From Candidatus Eremiobacterota bacterium (GTDB taxonomy: Bacteria > Vulcanimicrobiota > Vulcanimicrobiia > Vulcanimicrobiales > Vulcanimicrobiaceae), in NCBI GenBank assembly GCA_019235885.1, contig JAFAKB010000018.1, positions 1-64,000 on the forward strand: DNA of 64,000 bases, given 5' to 3'. The stretch's first letter is position 1, and each line of letters begins with the position of its first letter. The notes under the pieces were generated by a model, which made no database searches, was not told where the DNA came from, and worked only from the letters and a program-made list of their open reading frames with translations. Made by a program: the position numbers and the translations under genes. Below, piece by piece: positions 42,176 through 49,712 of the stretch.

Positions 42176-43528
42176 TTACGCGGTGCTCGTGGCGCCGGCG
42201 CCGGTGCTGGCGCGCGGGCGGACGTACGAGGCGCGCGCGGCGACCGCTTCGTCGATGATCTTGTCGACGACCGCGGCGAGCCGGTCGCTGTCGTGGCGGA
42301 CGGTGTCGGTCTCGCTGATCACGTTAGCGCGCACGATCCGCACGCCGAGCGCCTTGAGCTCCTCGTCGTCGACCTTCACCGGCAGCTGGCCTTCTTCGGC
42401 GTACGCCTCGCGCAGCTTGCGCGGCAGTTCGTCGTTGACGATCGCGACGTCGCAAACGTTCGCGCCGGCGCCCCGCAGCAGCGCGCGCACGTGCGCCGAC
42501 GCGGTGTAGCCGTCGGTCTCGCCGGGCTGCGTCATGACGTTGCAGACGTAGATCTTCACCCCGCTCGCCGCTTCGATCTCGCGCCCGATGCGGTCGACCA
42601 GCAGGTTCGGCATGATCGAGGTGTAGAGCGAGCCCGGGCCGAGCACGATCGCGTCGGCTTCGCGAATCGCCGCGATGACCTCGTCGAGCGGCGCGGCGAA
42701 CGGCGGATCGAGAAAGACCTCTTGGATCACGCCGCGCGCGCCGGTGATGTTCGACTCGCCTTCGACGGTGCGCCCGTCGACCAGCTTCGCGCACAGCCGC
42801 GCGACGGCGAGCGTCGACGGCAGCACGCGGCCTTTGACGTTGAGCACGCGGCTCGCCGCCTTGATCGCCTGGTCGAAGTTCCCGGTGATCCCCGTCATCG
42901 CGGCGAGGAAGAGGTTTCCGAACGAATGGCCGCTCAGCCCCTCGCCTTCTTCGAAGCGGTAGCGAAACAACGCCGTGACGAGCGCTTCGTCGTCGGCGAG
43001 CGCGACGAGACAGTTGCGGATGTCGCCGGGCGGCAGCACGCCGAGCTCTTTCTGCAAGCGGCCCGACGAGCCGCCGTCGTCGCTGACGGTGACGACCGCG
43101 GTGAGCTTCGAGGTAATCTTCTTGAGCCCGCGCAGCATCGTGGAGAGCCCGGTGCCGCCGCCGACGACGACGATGCGGTAGCCGCGGTCGAGCTGGCGCT
43201 CGCGAATCTTTTCGAGGAAGTTTCCGGTTCCCGCCGGGGCGACGGCGGTCACGATCGCGTTGAGCCAGCGCCAGATCCCGAGCGCGACCAGCGCTGCGCC
43301 GAGGATCATGAAGATCCACGGCAGATATCCCGGCGAGAGAAACTCCGCCACCAGCGAGTCGACCAGCTCGTTGATGCGCAGCGTCATCCCTTCGTCGGTC
43401 AGATAGCGCGAGACGCCGTTGACGAACAGCGCCGCGCCGAGCACCGCGAGCAGCAGCCAGCGCTTCACCCCGAGTCCCGGCACCAGCCAGCGGGCGAGGT
43501 TCAGCGAGCGGCGCATGCGATTGCTCAT
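42176..43528 (-). CDS. yvcK: YvcK/CofD-like gluconeogenesis factor, membrane-anchored
   Basis: A 450-residue protein. Two N-terminal membrane segments (WLLLAVLGAALFVNG and LPWIFMILGAALVALGI, about residues 20-90) precede the CofD-like Rossmann domain (about 115-430): VVVGGGTGLSTMLRGLKK, VTVSDDGGSSGRL, LPPGDIRNCLVAL and LGPGSLYTSIMPNLLV. B. subtilis YvcK binds UDP-sugars and controls carbon flux and cell shape; that protein lacks the membrane part. The start is the ATG at 43528, overlapping rapZ by four bases, so the pair rapZ-yvcK is an operon. whiA, the usual third member, is not next to it. Confidence 0.92.
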   Translation of the reverse strand: MSNRMRRSLNLARWLVPGLGVKRWLLLAVLGAALFVNGVSRYLTDEGMTLRINELVDSLVAEFLSPGYLPWIFMILGAALVALGIWRWLNAIVTAVAPAGTGNFLEKIRERQLDRGYRIVVVGGGTGLSTMLRGLKKITSKLTAVVTVSDDGGSSGRLQKELGVLPPGDIRNCLVALADDEALVTALFRYRFEEGEGLSGHSFGNLFLAAMTGITGNFDQAIKAASRVLNVKGRVLPSTLAVARLCAKLVDGRTVEGESNITGARGVIQEVFLDPPFAAPLDEVIAAIREADAIVLGPGSLYTSIMPNLLVDRIGREIEAASGVKIYVCNVMTQPGETDGYTASAHVRALLRGAGANVCDVAIVNDELPRKLREAYAEEGQLPVKVDDEELKALGVRIVRANVISETDTVRHDSDRLAAVVDKIIDEAVAARASYVRPRASTGAGATSTA

Positions 43529-44379
43529 CGGTTCACGTCTCTGGCGTCGAACGTCACCGCTGCGCTCGTCGTCTCGGTCAGGTGCTGCTGCAGCCGCCGC
43601 CCGAGATACACGCTGCGATGGCGTCCGCCGGTGCATCCGATTGCGATGGTGAGCTGCGATTTTCCCTCGCGCTCGTAGCGCGGGATCAGAAAGTCGAGCA
43701 GCGAGATCGCGCGCGCGAGAAACGCCTCCGTGTCGGGGACCGCCTCCAGGTACGCGGCGACGGGTTCGTCCGCGCCGGTGAGCTCGCGCAAACCCTCGAC
43801 GTAGTTCGGGTTCGGCAGGAAGCGCACGTCGAAGACGAGGTCGGCGTCGAGCGGGAGGCCGTACTTGAAGCCGAACGCCACGAGCGCGACCCGCAGCCGG
43901 CGCGCGTCGGCTCCCGCGAACGTCGTCGCGATGCGGTCCTTGAGCTGGCCCAGGGTGAGCTGCGAGGTGTCCCACACCACGTTCGCGCGATCGCGCAGCG
44001 TCGCCAGCGAGGCGCGCTCGGCCGCGATCGCCTCGGCCAGGCCGAGCCCGTTCTCACCGAACGGGTGCCGCCGGCGCGTCTCGCTGTAGCGGCGGATCAG
44101 CGTCTCGTCCTCGGCGTCGAGGAAGAGCACCTCGGGGGAGGTTCCGTTCGCGGCCAGCTCGTCGAGCGCGGCGACCGCGTCGCCGAACGGGCCCAGGGTC
44201 CGCACGTCGAGCGCGAGCGCGGCGTTCGTGTAGCCGGCGGCTTCGCCGAGCTCGACGAAACGCCGTGCGAGGACGGGCGGAGCGTTGTCGAGGCAGGCGA
44301 ACCCGAAGTCCTCGAACGATTTCATCGCCTGGCTCTTGCCCGCGCCCGAGAGCCCCGTTACGATGACGAGACGGCGCAT
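43525..44379 (-). CDS. rapZ: RNase adapter protein RapZ/YvcJ family
   Basis: A 284-residue P-loop protein. The Walker A motif GLSGAGKSQA is at residues 8-17, LFLDAEDETLIRRYSETRRRHP is the family's central block, and IGCTGGRHRSV near residue 255 is the C-terminal signature. In E. coli RapZ binds GlmZ/GlmY RNAs; in Gram-positives YvcJ hydrolyses GTP and affects competence. ATG at 44379 is two bases from the divergent DUF2203 start; a TTG at 44409 is the only upstream alternative. Its mRNA is probably leaderless or starts inside the neighbouring gene. Confidence 0.92.
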   Translation of the reverse strand: MRRLVIVTGLSGAGKSQAMKSFEDFGFACLDNAPPVLARRFVELGEAAGYTNAALALDVRTLGPFGDAVAALDELAANGTSPEVLFLDAEDETLIRRYSETRRRHPFGENGLGLAEAIAAERASLATLRDRANVVWDTSQLTLGQLKDRIATTFAGADARRLRVALVAFGFKYGLPLDADLVFDVRFLPNPNYVEGLRELTGADEPVAAYLEAVPDTEAFLARAISLLDFLIPRYEREGKSQLTIAIGCTGGRHRSVYLGRRLQQHLTETTSAAVTFDARDVNR

Positions 44380-44381
44380 AT

Positions 44382-44759
44382 ATGAAGCTGTTTTCGGCCG
44401 AGAAGGCAAACGCCCTCATCCCGGTGCTGGAACCCATGCTCGAAGAGCTCTGGGCGAAGCGCCGCGACCTGGCGATCAAGCTGCTCGAGACCGACCCCGC
44501 GCTGCGCGCCGCCCGGCCCGACGCCGTGCGCGATCGCCGGCGCTCCCGCGCCTTCACCGAGCTCAAGGCCGAGATCGTCCGGCTCATCAACCGGATCGAG
44601 GCGCACGGGTGCGTCGTCAAGGACATCGACCTCGGGCTGCTCGACTTCCCGTCGATGCGCGAGGGCCGCCCCGTCTACCTGTGCTGGAAAGCCGGTGAGC
44701 CCGAGCTCACCCACTGGCACGGCACCGACGAAAGCTTCGTCGACCGAAAGATGCTCTGA
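44382..44759 (+). CDS. DUF2203 family protein
   Basis: A 125-residue soluble helical protein of the DUF2203 family: FSAEKANALIPVLEPMLEEL at the start, GCVVKDIDLGLLDFPSMREG, then VYLCWKAGEPELTHWHGTDE and a short basic end. Length and motifs are normal for the family, whose function is unknown. The ATG faces the rapZ ATG two bases away (CAT-AT-ATG), so no conventional ribosome-binding site fits between them. Confidence 0.85.
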   Translation: MKLFSAEKANALIPVLEPMLEELWAKRRDLAIKLLETDPALRAARPDAVRDRRRSRAFTELKAEIVRLINRIEAHGCVVKDIDLGLLDFPSMREGRPVYLCWKAGEPELTHWHGTDESFVDRKML

Positions 44760-44774
44760 GGCGCTCCGCGGCGC

Positions 44775-45182
44775 TTAAGCAGGAACGGTCGCGGGGTCGA
44801 CCTTGACGAAGTCCTCGGCCAGCCCTTGGAGGCGCACCTCGCCGAAGACGACCGTGTAGGCGCCCGCGGCCAGATCGGTGACCTTGCCGAACTCAGGGAC
44901 GCTCGCGAGCTGCGGGATCTTGGCGCGGATCTCGTCGGGGAGGCGGACGGTGTCGCCGACGTTGAGCGCCGGCTGCTCGAAGAGCTTCTCGAGGTCCGCC
45001 ATCAGGAGGTTCAGCGGGATGCCGTAGCCCTCGCTGACCTGTTCGATCGTCTCGGTCTCGCTGATGGAACAGTGCGAGCAGCCGCCCAGGTGGAAGCGGG
45101 CGAAGACGCGCTTCGCGCCGGCGTGCGTCTTGAACGCTTGCTCGACGGTTTGATCTTTGGAGAAGTGGGCCACGGTCGACAT
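44775..45182 (-). CDS. DUF1858-type Cys-motif protein
   Basis: A 135-residue protein. The N-terminal half has the DUF1858 pattern: a DQTVEQAF start, then GGCSHCSISETETIEQVSEG with the CxxC pair, and a helix ending LEKLFEQ. The C-terminal half (residues 75-135) is a separate small beta domain. Family members are linked to hybrid-cluster or nitrite/nitric-oxide metabolism, and the Cys pair may bind a metal; neither is shown here. Its ATG overlaps the stop of the membrane GAF gene (TAATG), so it is translated with it. Confidence 0.75.
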   Translation of the reverse strand: MSTVAHFSKDQTVEQAFKTHAGAKRVFARFHLGGCSHCSISETETIEQVSEGYGIPLNLLMADLEKLFEQPALNVGDTVRLPDEIRAKIPQLASVPEFGKVTDLAAGAYTVVFGEVRLQGLAEDFVKVDPATVPA

Positions 45183-46969
45183 TATTCTTCCAGACCGCGA
45201 AGCGGCCCCGCCGGTTGCGGCACAACGCCGCGTGCCCACGCTGCGGCGTCGACCGTGCGCCGCAGCGTCTCCAGCGGCGCACCGTCGAGGAGCACCCGCG
45301 CGACCTCCGCTTTGAGCGCCGCGGTCTGCAAAGCGTCGAGCGCGTTGCCCAGCGCCAGCGCGACCGTCTCGAGCGTCGCCAGCTCGTCGGGTGCGAATGC
45401 TTCGCCGTTCGACTTCGCGCCGAGCACGACCGCGCCGGTCACCACGTCGCGCACGCACATCGGGAAGGCCCACTCGCCGCCGAACGCCGTTTTGAGGCGA
45501 CCGAGCTCACACGGTGAGCGCGAGGCGCGCATGCGAACAAGCGCCGGATCGTCGATTCCGGCTGTTTCCGGGCCGGAATTCTCGGCCGGATCGACGCGCA
45601 GCGCGCGGACACCGTCGACCACGTAGATCGCGACCGAGGACGCGCCGCTGCGCGCGAGCAGCTCACCCTGCGCGCGTTCGACCGCGACGCGCGGGTCGGT
45701 GACGTATGCGAGCTCCCAAGCGGCGATGCGGAGTGCACGCTCGGCTTCGTGGCGCTCGCGGAAGAAGAGGTCGTCGACGATGCGGTCGACGCGTTTGTGA
45801 ATCGAGCGCAGCGAGAAGCCGAGGACGAGCGCGAGCGCCAGCTCGAGCGAGGTCGACGTGATGTGCGAGACGCGCACGAAGACGTTCGAGAGCAGCCATT
45901 CCAAGCTGCCGAACGTCACGACGACGACCGCCGACACGCCGCCGAACACCAGCGCACGGTTGATGACGAAACCGATGTCGACGACGCGATGGCGCAAGAT
46001 CGCATAGCCGAGCCCGAACGGGATCGCGAGCAGCGTCAACAGGGTCCACTGGTATATGGGACCGAGCGGGACGTGCAGCAACAGCATCGCCGTGGCGGCG
46101 AGCGTCCCGGAGAAGCCGGCCGCGAGCGTCCACGCGACCCACTGGACGCGTTTGCCGTCCGCGCGGCACGCACCGCGTCCGCCGATGACGAATGCGATCG
46201 TGATCGCGATGAAATACAGCACGGTCTCGGCGATGCCGAACCCTTGCAGCGCGGGGTGCGGCTGCTTCCCGAGCACGAGCGCGACGAACACCGAGGCCGA
46301 GACCGTCACCAGGCAGACGATCGCGTACGGCAGGTTCGCGAGCTCAAGCCACCGGCGCACGCCGCGCGCGCTGCGCTGCGGAAAGATGGTCGCGATGGCG
46401 AGCGCCGCCCACCCGACGTAGACTTGGCAGAAGAACATGATGACGAGGATTGCGCCGACCAGCCAGAGCGGGTAGAACGGCCCGCCGCCGCCGAGCAGCG
46501 CGGCAACGCCGAAGAAGAGGCCTACCAGAACACGGGCCACCTCGTCGTTCGGGCGCCGAACCGCGACGGCCAGCCCCACCAGCACTGCCGCAAGCTGCAG
46601 CAACTCGAAGACCCAGAAGATCGGCGGCGCCGGACCGGCCGGCGTCATCGTGGCGGTGAACCGCGTCGGCGCGCCGCGCGCCGTCGTTCCGGTGAACGCG
46701 AACCGGTCGCCGGGCCGCTGGCGCACGAGGCGCAGCTGGTTCGCCGCCGAGCGGTCGACAAGGGCCACCCGGTCGCCAACGGCGAGCGGGCCGTCGATCC
46801 CCGAGCGGTCGGTGATCGTCTGGACGACGACCGAGCCGTCGGGGTAAAACGGTCCTTGGAAGCCGAGCTTGGCCCTGGCGGTGACGGCGGCGACCGCATC
46901 CACGGCGACCGAGCCGAGCAGCACGAGGGCGATCGTCACCGCGACGGCTCGCCAGAGGCGCGGTTGCAT
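45182..46969 (-). CDS. Membrane sensor with PDZ-like and GAF domains, no kinase
   Basis: A 595-residue protein. A signal-anchor (residues 7-28) leads to an extracytoplasmic PDZ-like segment (DGSVVVQTITDRSGIDGPLA, then VGDRVALVD), about eight membrane helices (150-385), a coiled linker with RIVDDLFFRERHEAERAL, and a cytoplasmic GAF-like domain (430-585). This is the front half of a histidine kinase with no catalytic ATPase domain after it, so it may pass a signal to a partner or be a truncated kinase. The start is the ATG at 46969; the upstream frame enters rnpB. DUF1858 follows and is coupled. Confidence 0.8.
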   Translation of the reverse strand: MQPRLWRAVAVTIALVLLGSVAVDAVAAVTARAKLGFQGPFYPDGSVVVQTITDRSGIDGPLAVGDRVALVDRSAANQLRLVRQRPGDRFAFTGTTARGAPTRFTATMTPAGPAPPIFWVFELLQLAAVLVGLAVAVRRPNDEVARVLVGLFFGVAALLGGGGPFYPLWLVGAILVIMFFCQVYVGWAALAIATIFPQRSARGVRRWLELANLPYAIVCLVTVSASVFVALVLGKQPHPALQGFGIAETVLYFIAITIAFVIGGRGACRADGKRVQWVAWTLAAGFSGTLAATAMLLLHVPLGPIYQWTLLTLLAIPFGLGYAILRHRVVDIGFVINRALVFGGVSAVVVVTFGSLEWLLSNVFVRVSHITSTSLELALALVLGFSLRSIHKRVDRIVDDLFFRERHEAERALRIAAWELAYVTDPRVAVERAQGELLARSGASSVAIYVVDGVRALRVDPAENSGPETAGIDDPALVRMRASRSPCELGRLKTAFGGEWAFPMCVRDVVTGAVVLGAKSNGEAFAPDELATLETVALALGNALDALQTAALKAEVARVLLDGAPLETLRRTVDAAAWARGVVPQPAGPLRGLEE

Positions 46970-46991
46970 CGCCGGCTTGCTTCGCGGGAAG

Positions 46992-47385
46992 GCGCGGAGG
47001 ACGCCTGTACGCCGGATTCTGTCGAAGCCTCCGAAGAGGCCGTGGCCGTCATCTCTCTGGGGCATGCATTGCTGCATACCTCGGTGCGACGTTGCTCGTT
47101 CCGCCGGGCAGGCGGCCCCGAGCCGAAGCTCAGGGATGTCGAGCGGTCTTGCTCCAGGTGGGGTTTACCCGCGTCCGCGTCACCGCGGAGCGCCGTGCGC
47201 TCTTACCGCACGATTTCACCCTTACCGATCGAAAATCTCAGTCATCCTGAGCTTGTCGAGGGCGGTATGTTTCTGTGGCACTTTCCTTCGAGTTGCCCCG
47301 ACAGGACGTTATCCTGCACCCTGCCCGATGGAGCCCGGACGTTCCTCGACGCTCTCGCGCCGCGACGGCCCAGCGCCCTCCGCGT
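46992..47385 (-). ncRNA. rnpB: RNase P RNA
   Basis: The catalytic RNA of RNase P, about 394 nt. On the minus strand the universal blocks appear in order: GGAACGTCCGGGCTCCAT, GGATAACGTCCTG, GGTAAGGGTGAAATCG, GGTAAACCCCACCTGGAGCA and GACAGAATCCGG. The ends GCGGAGGGCGC (47373-47383) and GCGTCCTCCGC (46994-47004) pair as helix P1, which sets the limits within a few bases. It begins only about seven bases after the CCA end of tRNA-Ala, so both are probably one transcript. A genome-wide repeat occupies its P12 region. Confidence 0.95.
47241..47259 (-). repeat. Interspersed repeat fragment inside rnpB (P12)
   Basis: GTCATCCTGAGCTTGTCGA on the plus strand is one half of the short dispersed palindrome GTCATCC-(TTCGACAAGCTCA)-GGATGAC; the other half is at 59229-59247. 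In rnpB it fills the variable P12 hairpin between CCGCC and GGTAAGGGTG, where length variation is tolerated. Confidence 0.7.
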
Positions 47386-47391
47386 CGTCGA

Positions 47392-47467
47392 TGGTGGAGG
47401 ATAGGAGACTCGAACTCCTGACCCCTTGCATGCCATGCAAGTGCTCTACCAACTGAGCTAATCCCCC
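47392..47467 (-). tRNA. tRNA-Ala(GGC)
   Basis: A 76-nt tRNA on the minus strand with encoded CCA. The acceptor GGGGGAT pairs with ATCCTCC, the D-arm is GCTCAGTTGGTAGAGC, the anticodon loop ATGGCAT gives GGC, and the T-arm is GGAGTTCGAGTCTCC. The stop codon of the upstream acetyltransferase lies inside its first ten bases. rnpB follows within about seven bases. Confidence 0.96.
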
Positions 47468-48006
47468 GCCGGATCGACCGACGTGCATTCCGGACCCGCC
47501 GGTGCGTGTCCTGGTTTCGTGGCGGCGCGCGGCTCGAACGCCATGATGAGCGACGGACCGTCAGGATGGTCCGGAGCGTCGCGCTCCCGCCGGAAGCCGG
47601 CTTTTTCGAACGCGCGAATCGCGCGCGCATTCGACGCCAGCGGGTCGACGGTAATTTCCGTCCAGCGAAGGCGGTCGCGAAGGTAGAGCGCCAGCGCGCG
47701 CACCGCGTCGGAACCGTAGCCGCGGTCACGCGCGTGGGGGACGAGGACGAGGTCGATCCCGCCGATCAGCGGCTCGTCGCTCCAGCCTTGAATGTAGCCG
47801 ATCGGTTCACCGTCGCGTTCCACGACGAACGACAGCACGATCTCATCGCCGTTTTCGATCCCGAGGTACTCGGCGGCAACCTGTTCGCGCGATTTCGGCA
47901 GACCGCCCCAGTATTCAAAGATTTGCGGATCCGTGAACCAGCGCTCGAGCAGCGGCAGATCGGTTTGCGAAACCAGCCGGAGCGCCGTGAGCTCGCCGCG
48001 GATCAC
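47458..48006 (-). CDS. GNAT acetyltransferase
   Basis: A 182-residue N-acetyltransferase from a GTG start (MIRGELTALRLVSQTDLPLL). The GNAT motif A region is PHARDRGYGSDAVRALALYL near residue 95, followed by VDPLASNARAIRAFEKAGF. It looks like an aminoglycoside 6'-type acetyltransferase, a group that also contains many housekeeping enzymes; the substrate is unknown. Its last codons (PAGD, then TAG) use the first ten bases of tRNA-Ala, so the transcript must be cut or the CDS overlap tolerated. It overlaps the next acetyltransferase by four bases. Confidence 0.88.
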   Translation of the reverse strand: MIRGELTALRLVSQTDLPLLERWFTDPQIFEYWGGLPKSREQVAAEYLGIENGDEIVLSFVVERDGEPIGYIQGWSDEPLIGGIDLVLVPHARDRGYGSDAVRALALYLRDRLRWTEITVDPLASNARAIRAFEKAGFRRERDAPDHPDGPSLIMAFEPRAATKPGHAPAGPECTSVDPAGD

Positions 48007-48494
48007 GCCGACGGTTCGGCGGAGAGATCGATGCGCCAAACGACGAGCTCGCCGTCGACCGGATCGGTGCGCGTTCCGCTGCGCCGGAATCCGTTCTTCA
48101 CGAGCACGCGCTGCGAGGCGACGTTGTCGACGGCCGTATCGGCGAGTACCGTGCGGACGTCCGGATCGGTCCGTGCCGCGTCGAGCAGCGCCGCGACGGC
48201 CTCCGTCGCATGTCCCCGCCGCCGGCGGGTCGCTGCGATCCCGTAACCGATCTCGACCCGTCCGTCGGGGGTCGGCGCGTCTTTGTAGCTGCACAGCCCG
48301 ACGACCTCATCGCCGGCGACGATCATCCACAGCGGGATGCCGTCGGAGCGCAAACGCCGCGCGACGCCGCGCAGCATCTCGAGATGCGGAACTTCGTCGA
48401 CGCCGCCGGGCGGCAAGGCGAGGCCGTGCTCCGATGTACCGTCACCGCGAATCATCCAAGCGAAATCCGCATCGCTCGCGGCGACGAGCTTCAC
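48003..48494 (-). CDS. GNAT acetyltransferase
   Basis: A 163-residue N-acetyltransferase. The acetyl-CoA loop is ATRRRRGHATEAVAALLDAA near residue 85 and the ending TAVDNVASQRVLVKNGFRR is a RimJ/RimL-like feature. The start is GTG at 48494. It overlaps the next GNAT gene (GTGA), and the phosphatase gene ends 33 bp upstream. The two GNATs are different subfamilies, not recent duplicates. The substrate is unknown. Confidence 0.88.
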   Translation of the reverse strand: MKLVAASDADFAWMIRGDGTSEHGLALPPGGVDEVPHLEMLRGVARRLRSDGIPLWMIVAGDEVVGLCSYKDAPTPDGRVEIGYGIAATRRRRGHATEAVAALLDAARTDPDVRTVLADTAVDNVASQRVLVKNGFRRSGTRTDPVDGELVVWRIDLSAEPSA

Positions 48495-48527
48495 GCCGGC
48501 GTCACCCGCTCCGGCGGCCCAAAGCGA

Positions 48528-48941
48528 TCAGCTTCGGAAATATCTGTCGATGAAGTCGCCGTATGGCGTTCCGGCGACGTCGAAGCCCGCTTCCGTGACC
48601 GCTCGCAGAGCGCCGGACGCGCCCGTTCCCTGTTGCTCGGCAGCGATGATCCCCGCCGCGACCGCGGCGCGCGTCCCGCCGGCTCAATGGACGAGGACCG
48701 AACCCTCACGCCCGGCAACCGCGTCGCGAATCCGGTGAATGTCTTCCTTCGTCACCGTGTCGATTGTCCACGGCACGGACGTGTAGTCGACGTCCGTCCC
48801 GGCGAGCGCTGCGGCGGTGTCGTTCCCCTCTTCCGCGTCGCCGCGAATGTTGACGACCGTCCGGAAGCGGCCCGACGTCAGCTCGTCCGCCGACGGCTGC
48901 CCGCCGACCACGATTCCCCCGATTGTAGCAGCGTTCTTCAT
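48528..48941 (-). CDS. DUF442 phosphatase with in-frame TGA at the catalytic Cys (candidate selenoprotein)
   Basis: A 137-residue frame if TGA at 48684-48686 (codon 86) is read through. The first 85 residues are a DUF442/Blh-type phosphatase (TIGGIVVGGQPSADELTSGR; VVNIRGDAEE) ending SVLVH, and the frame resumes at once with AGGTRAAVAAGIIAAEQQ and then VTEAGFD up to a normal stop. Family members have HCxxGTR here, so the TGA replaces exactly the nucleophile Cys. Twenty bases after the TGA a 6-bp stem closes a GGTC loop, as in E. coli fdhF SECIS. Either this is a Sec-containing phosphatase or a TGC/TGT-to-TGA mutation killed the gene. No sel genes are in the window. Confidence 0.75.
48654..48669 (-). 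promoter_or_regulatory. SECIS-like hairpin after the in-frame TGA
   Basis: On the minus strand CGCCGC-GGTC-GCGGCG forms a perfect six-pair stem with a GGTC tetraloop, starting 14 nt after the TGA, with the loop 20 nt after it. Bacterial SECIS elements recognised by SelB sit at this distance, and the E. coli fdhF loop is also GGTC. GC-rich sequence makes chance hairpins common, so this is suggestive only. Confidence 0.5.
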
Positions 48942-49046
48942 ACCGTTTCCCTTCGGAGCGCGTCCCCGTAGATTGCCGATAGGCCTCGGCGCTGGATTGG
49001 TCCTGCCAGGCCGCGTTGCATGCATGGGATCAGATCGTCCTCAACG

Positions 49047-49712
49047 CTATAATGGCACAGACCGAACGATCTCGTAGCGATCGATACGCGCCCCGTCCCA
49101 GACGAAGGCGAGCTGCTCGGAGATATCGTCCACGCGCGTCACCGCCGCCGGCCGGAAAATCCCATAACAGGTTCCGCCAGGAGCCCGCACGCTGTCGTAC
49201 CAGACGCCGTCCGCGCCGCGCTGCCGAAGCTCGTGACCGAGGCGCTGCGCGGCACCGTACTTCAACGGGTCGGGATTGTAGATGGCCATCGCGCCACCGC
49301 TCGCCCGACGTACGTCAGTGATATTTCGATCGTCGAGTCGGAGTGTCAGCGCGACGCGCGGAATGCGGCCCGCAGGAGCGGCGCTTGCAGACAAGTATCG
49401 CGCCGCGTGGTAGGCTGATTCGCGCACAGCGACGTCGAGCGAGTCCCCTGCGTACAAGACGCCGAATGTGCCCGGAGAAAATCGACTTGGACCGGGGCGA
49501 AGAAACGGCCCCATAACGATCGCCGCGTGTGGGCCGCCGTAGCGATCGCTCACCGGGATGATTCGTAGCGCTCCGGCCGCATCCCGCGCGAGAGGATCGA
49601 TTCGTGCACGAATCTCAAGGAGCGTGTCCAGGTCCGCCGGATCGTCGACTAGCTCGGCAAGCGCGGCCAACGGCGGCCGAGGATCGGCGACGACGCGCCG
49701 GAGATCTACCAA
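49047..49712 (-). CDS. RES-domain toxin
   Basis: A 221-residue RES toxin from a TTG start (MVDLRRVVADPRPPLAALAE). The RES signature is GTFGVLYAGDSLDVAVRESA near residue 85, and ALTLRLDDRNITDVRR plus AQRLGHELRQRGADGVWYDS follow. RES toxins act on NAD+ (hydrolysis or phosphorolysis), as shown for MbcT and others. The gene overlaps the Xre antitoxin by seven bases in the usual antitoxin-first order. Length is at the long end for the family. Confidence 0.92.
   Translation of the reverse strand: MVDLRRVVADPRPPLAALAELVDDPADLDTLLEIRARIDPLARDAAGALRIIPVSDRYGGPHAAIVMGPFLRPGPSRFSPGTFGVLYAGDSLDVAVRESAYHAARYLSASAAPAGRIPRVALTLRLDDRNITDVRRASGGAMAIYNPDPLKYGAAQRLGHELRQRGADGVWYDSVRAPGGTCYGIFRPAAVTRVDDISEQLAFVWDGARIDRYEIVRSVPL

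Noticed and set aside
46970-47077. Longer N-terminus of the membrane GAF protein
   Set aside because: The extra residues are rnpB read as codons; the ATG at 46969 begins the signal anchor.
48491-48718. Separate small gene after the phosphatase fragment
   Set aside because: Its frame is Ser/Arg-rich shadow; the true continuation is the phosphatase frame after the TGA.
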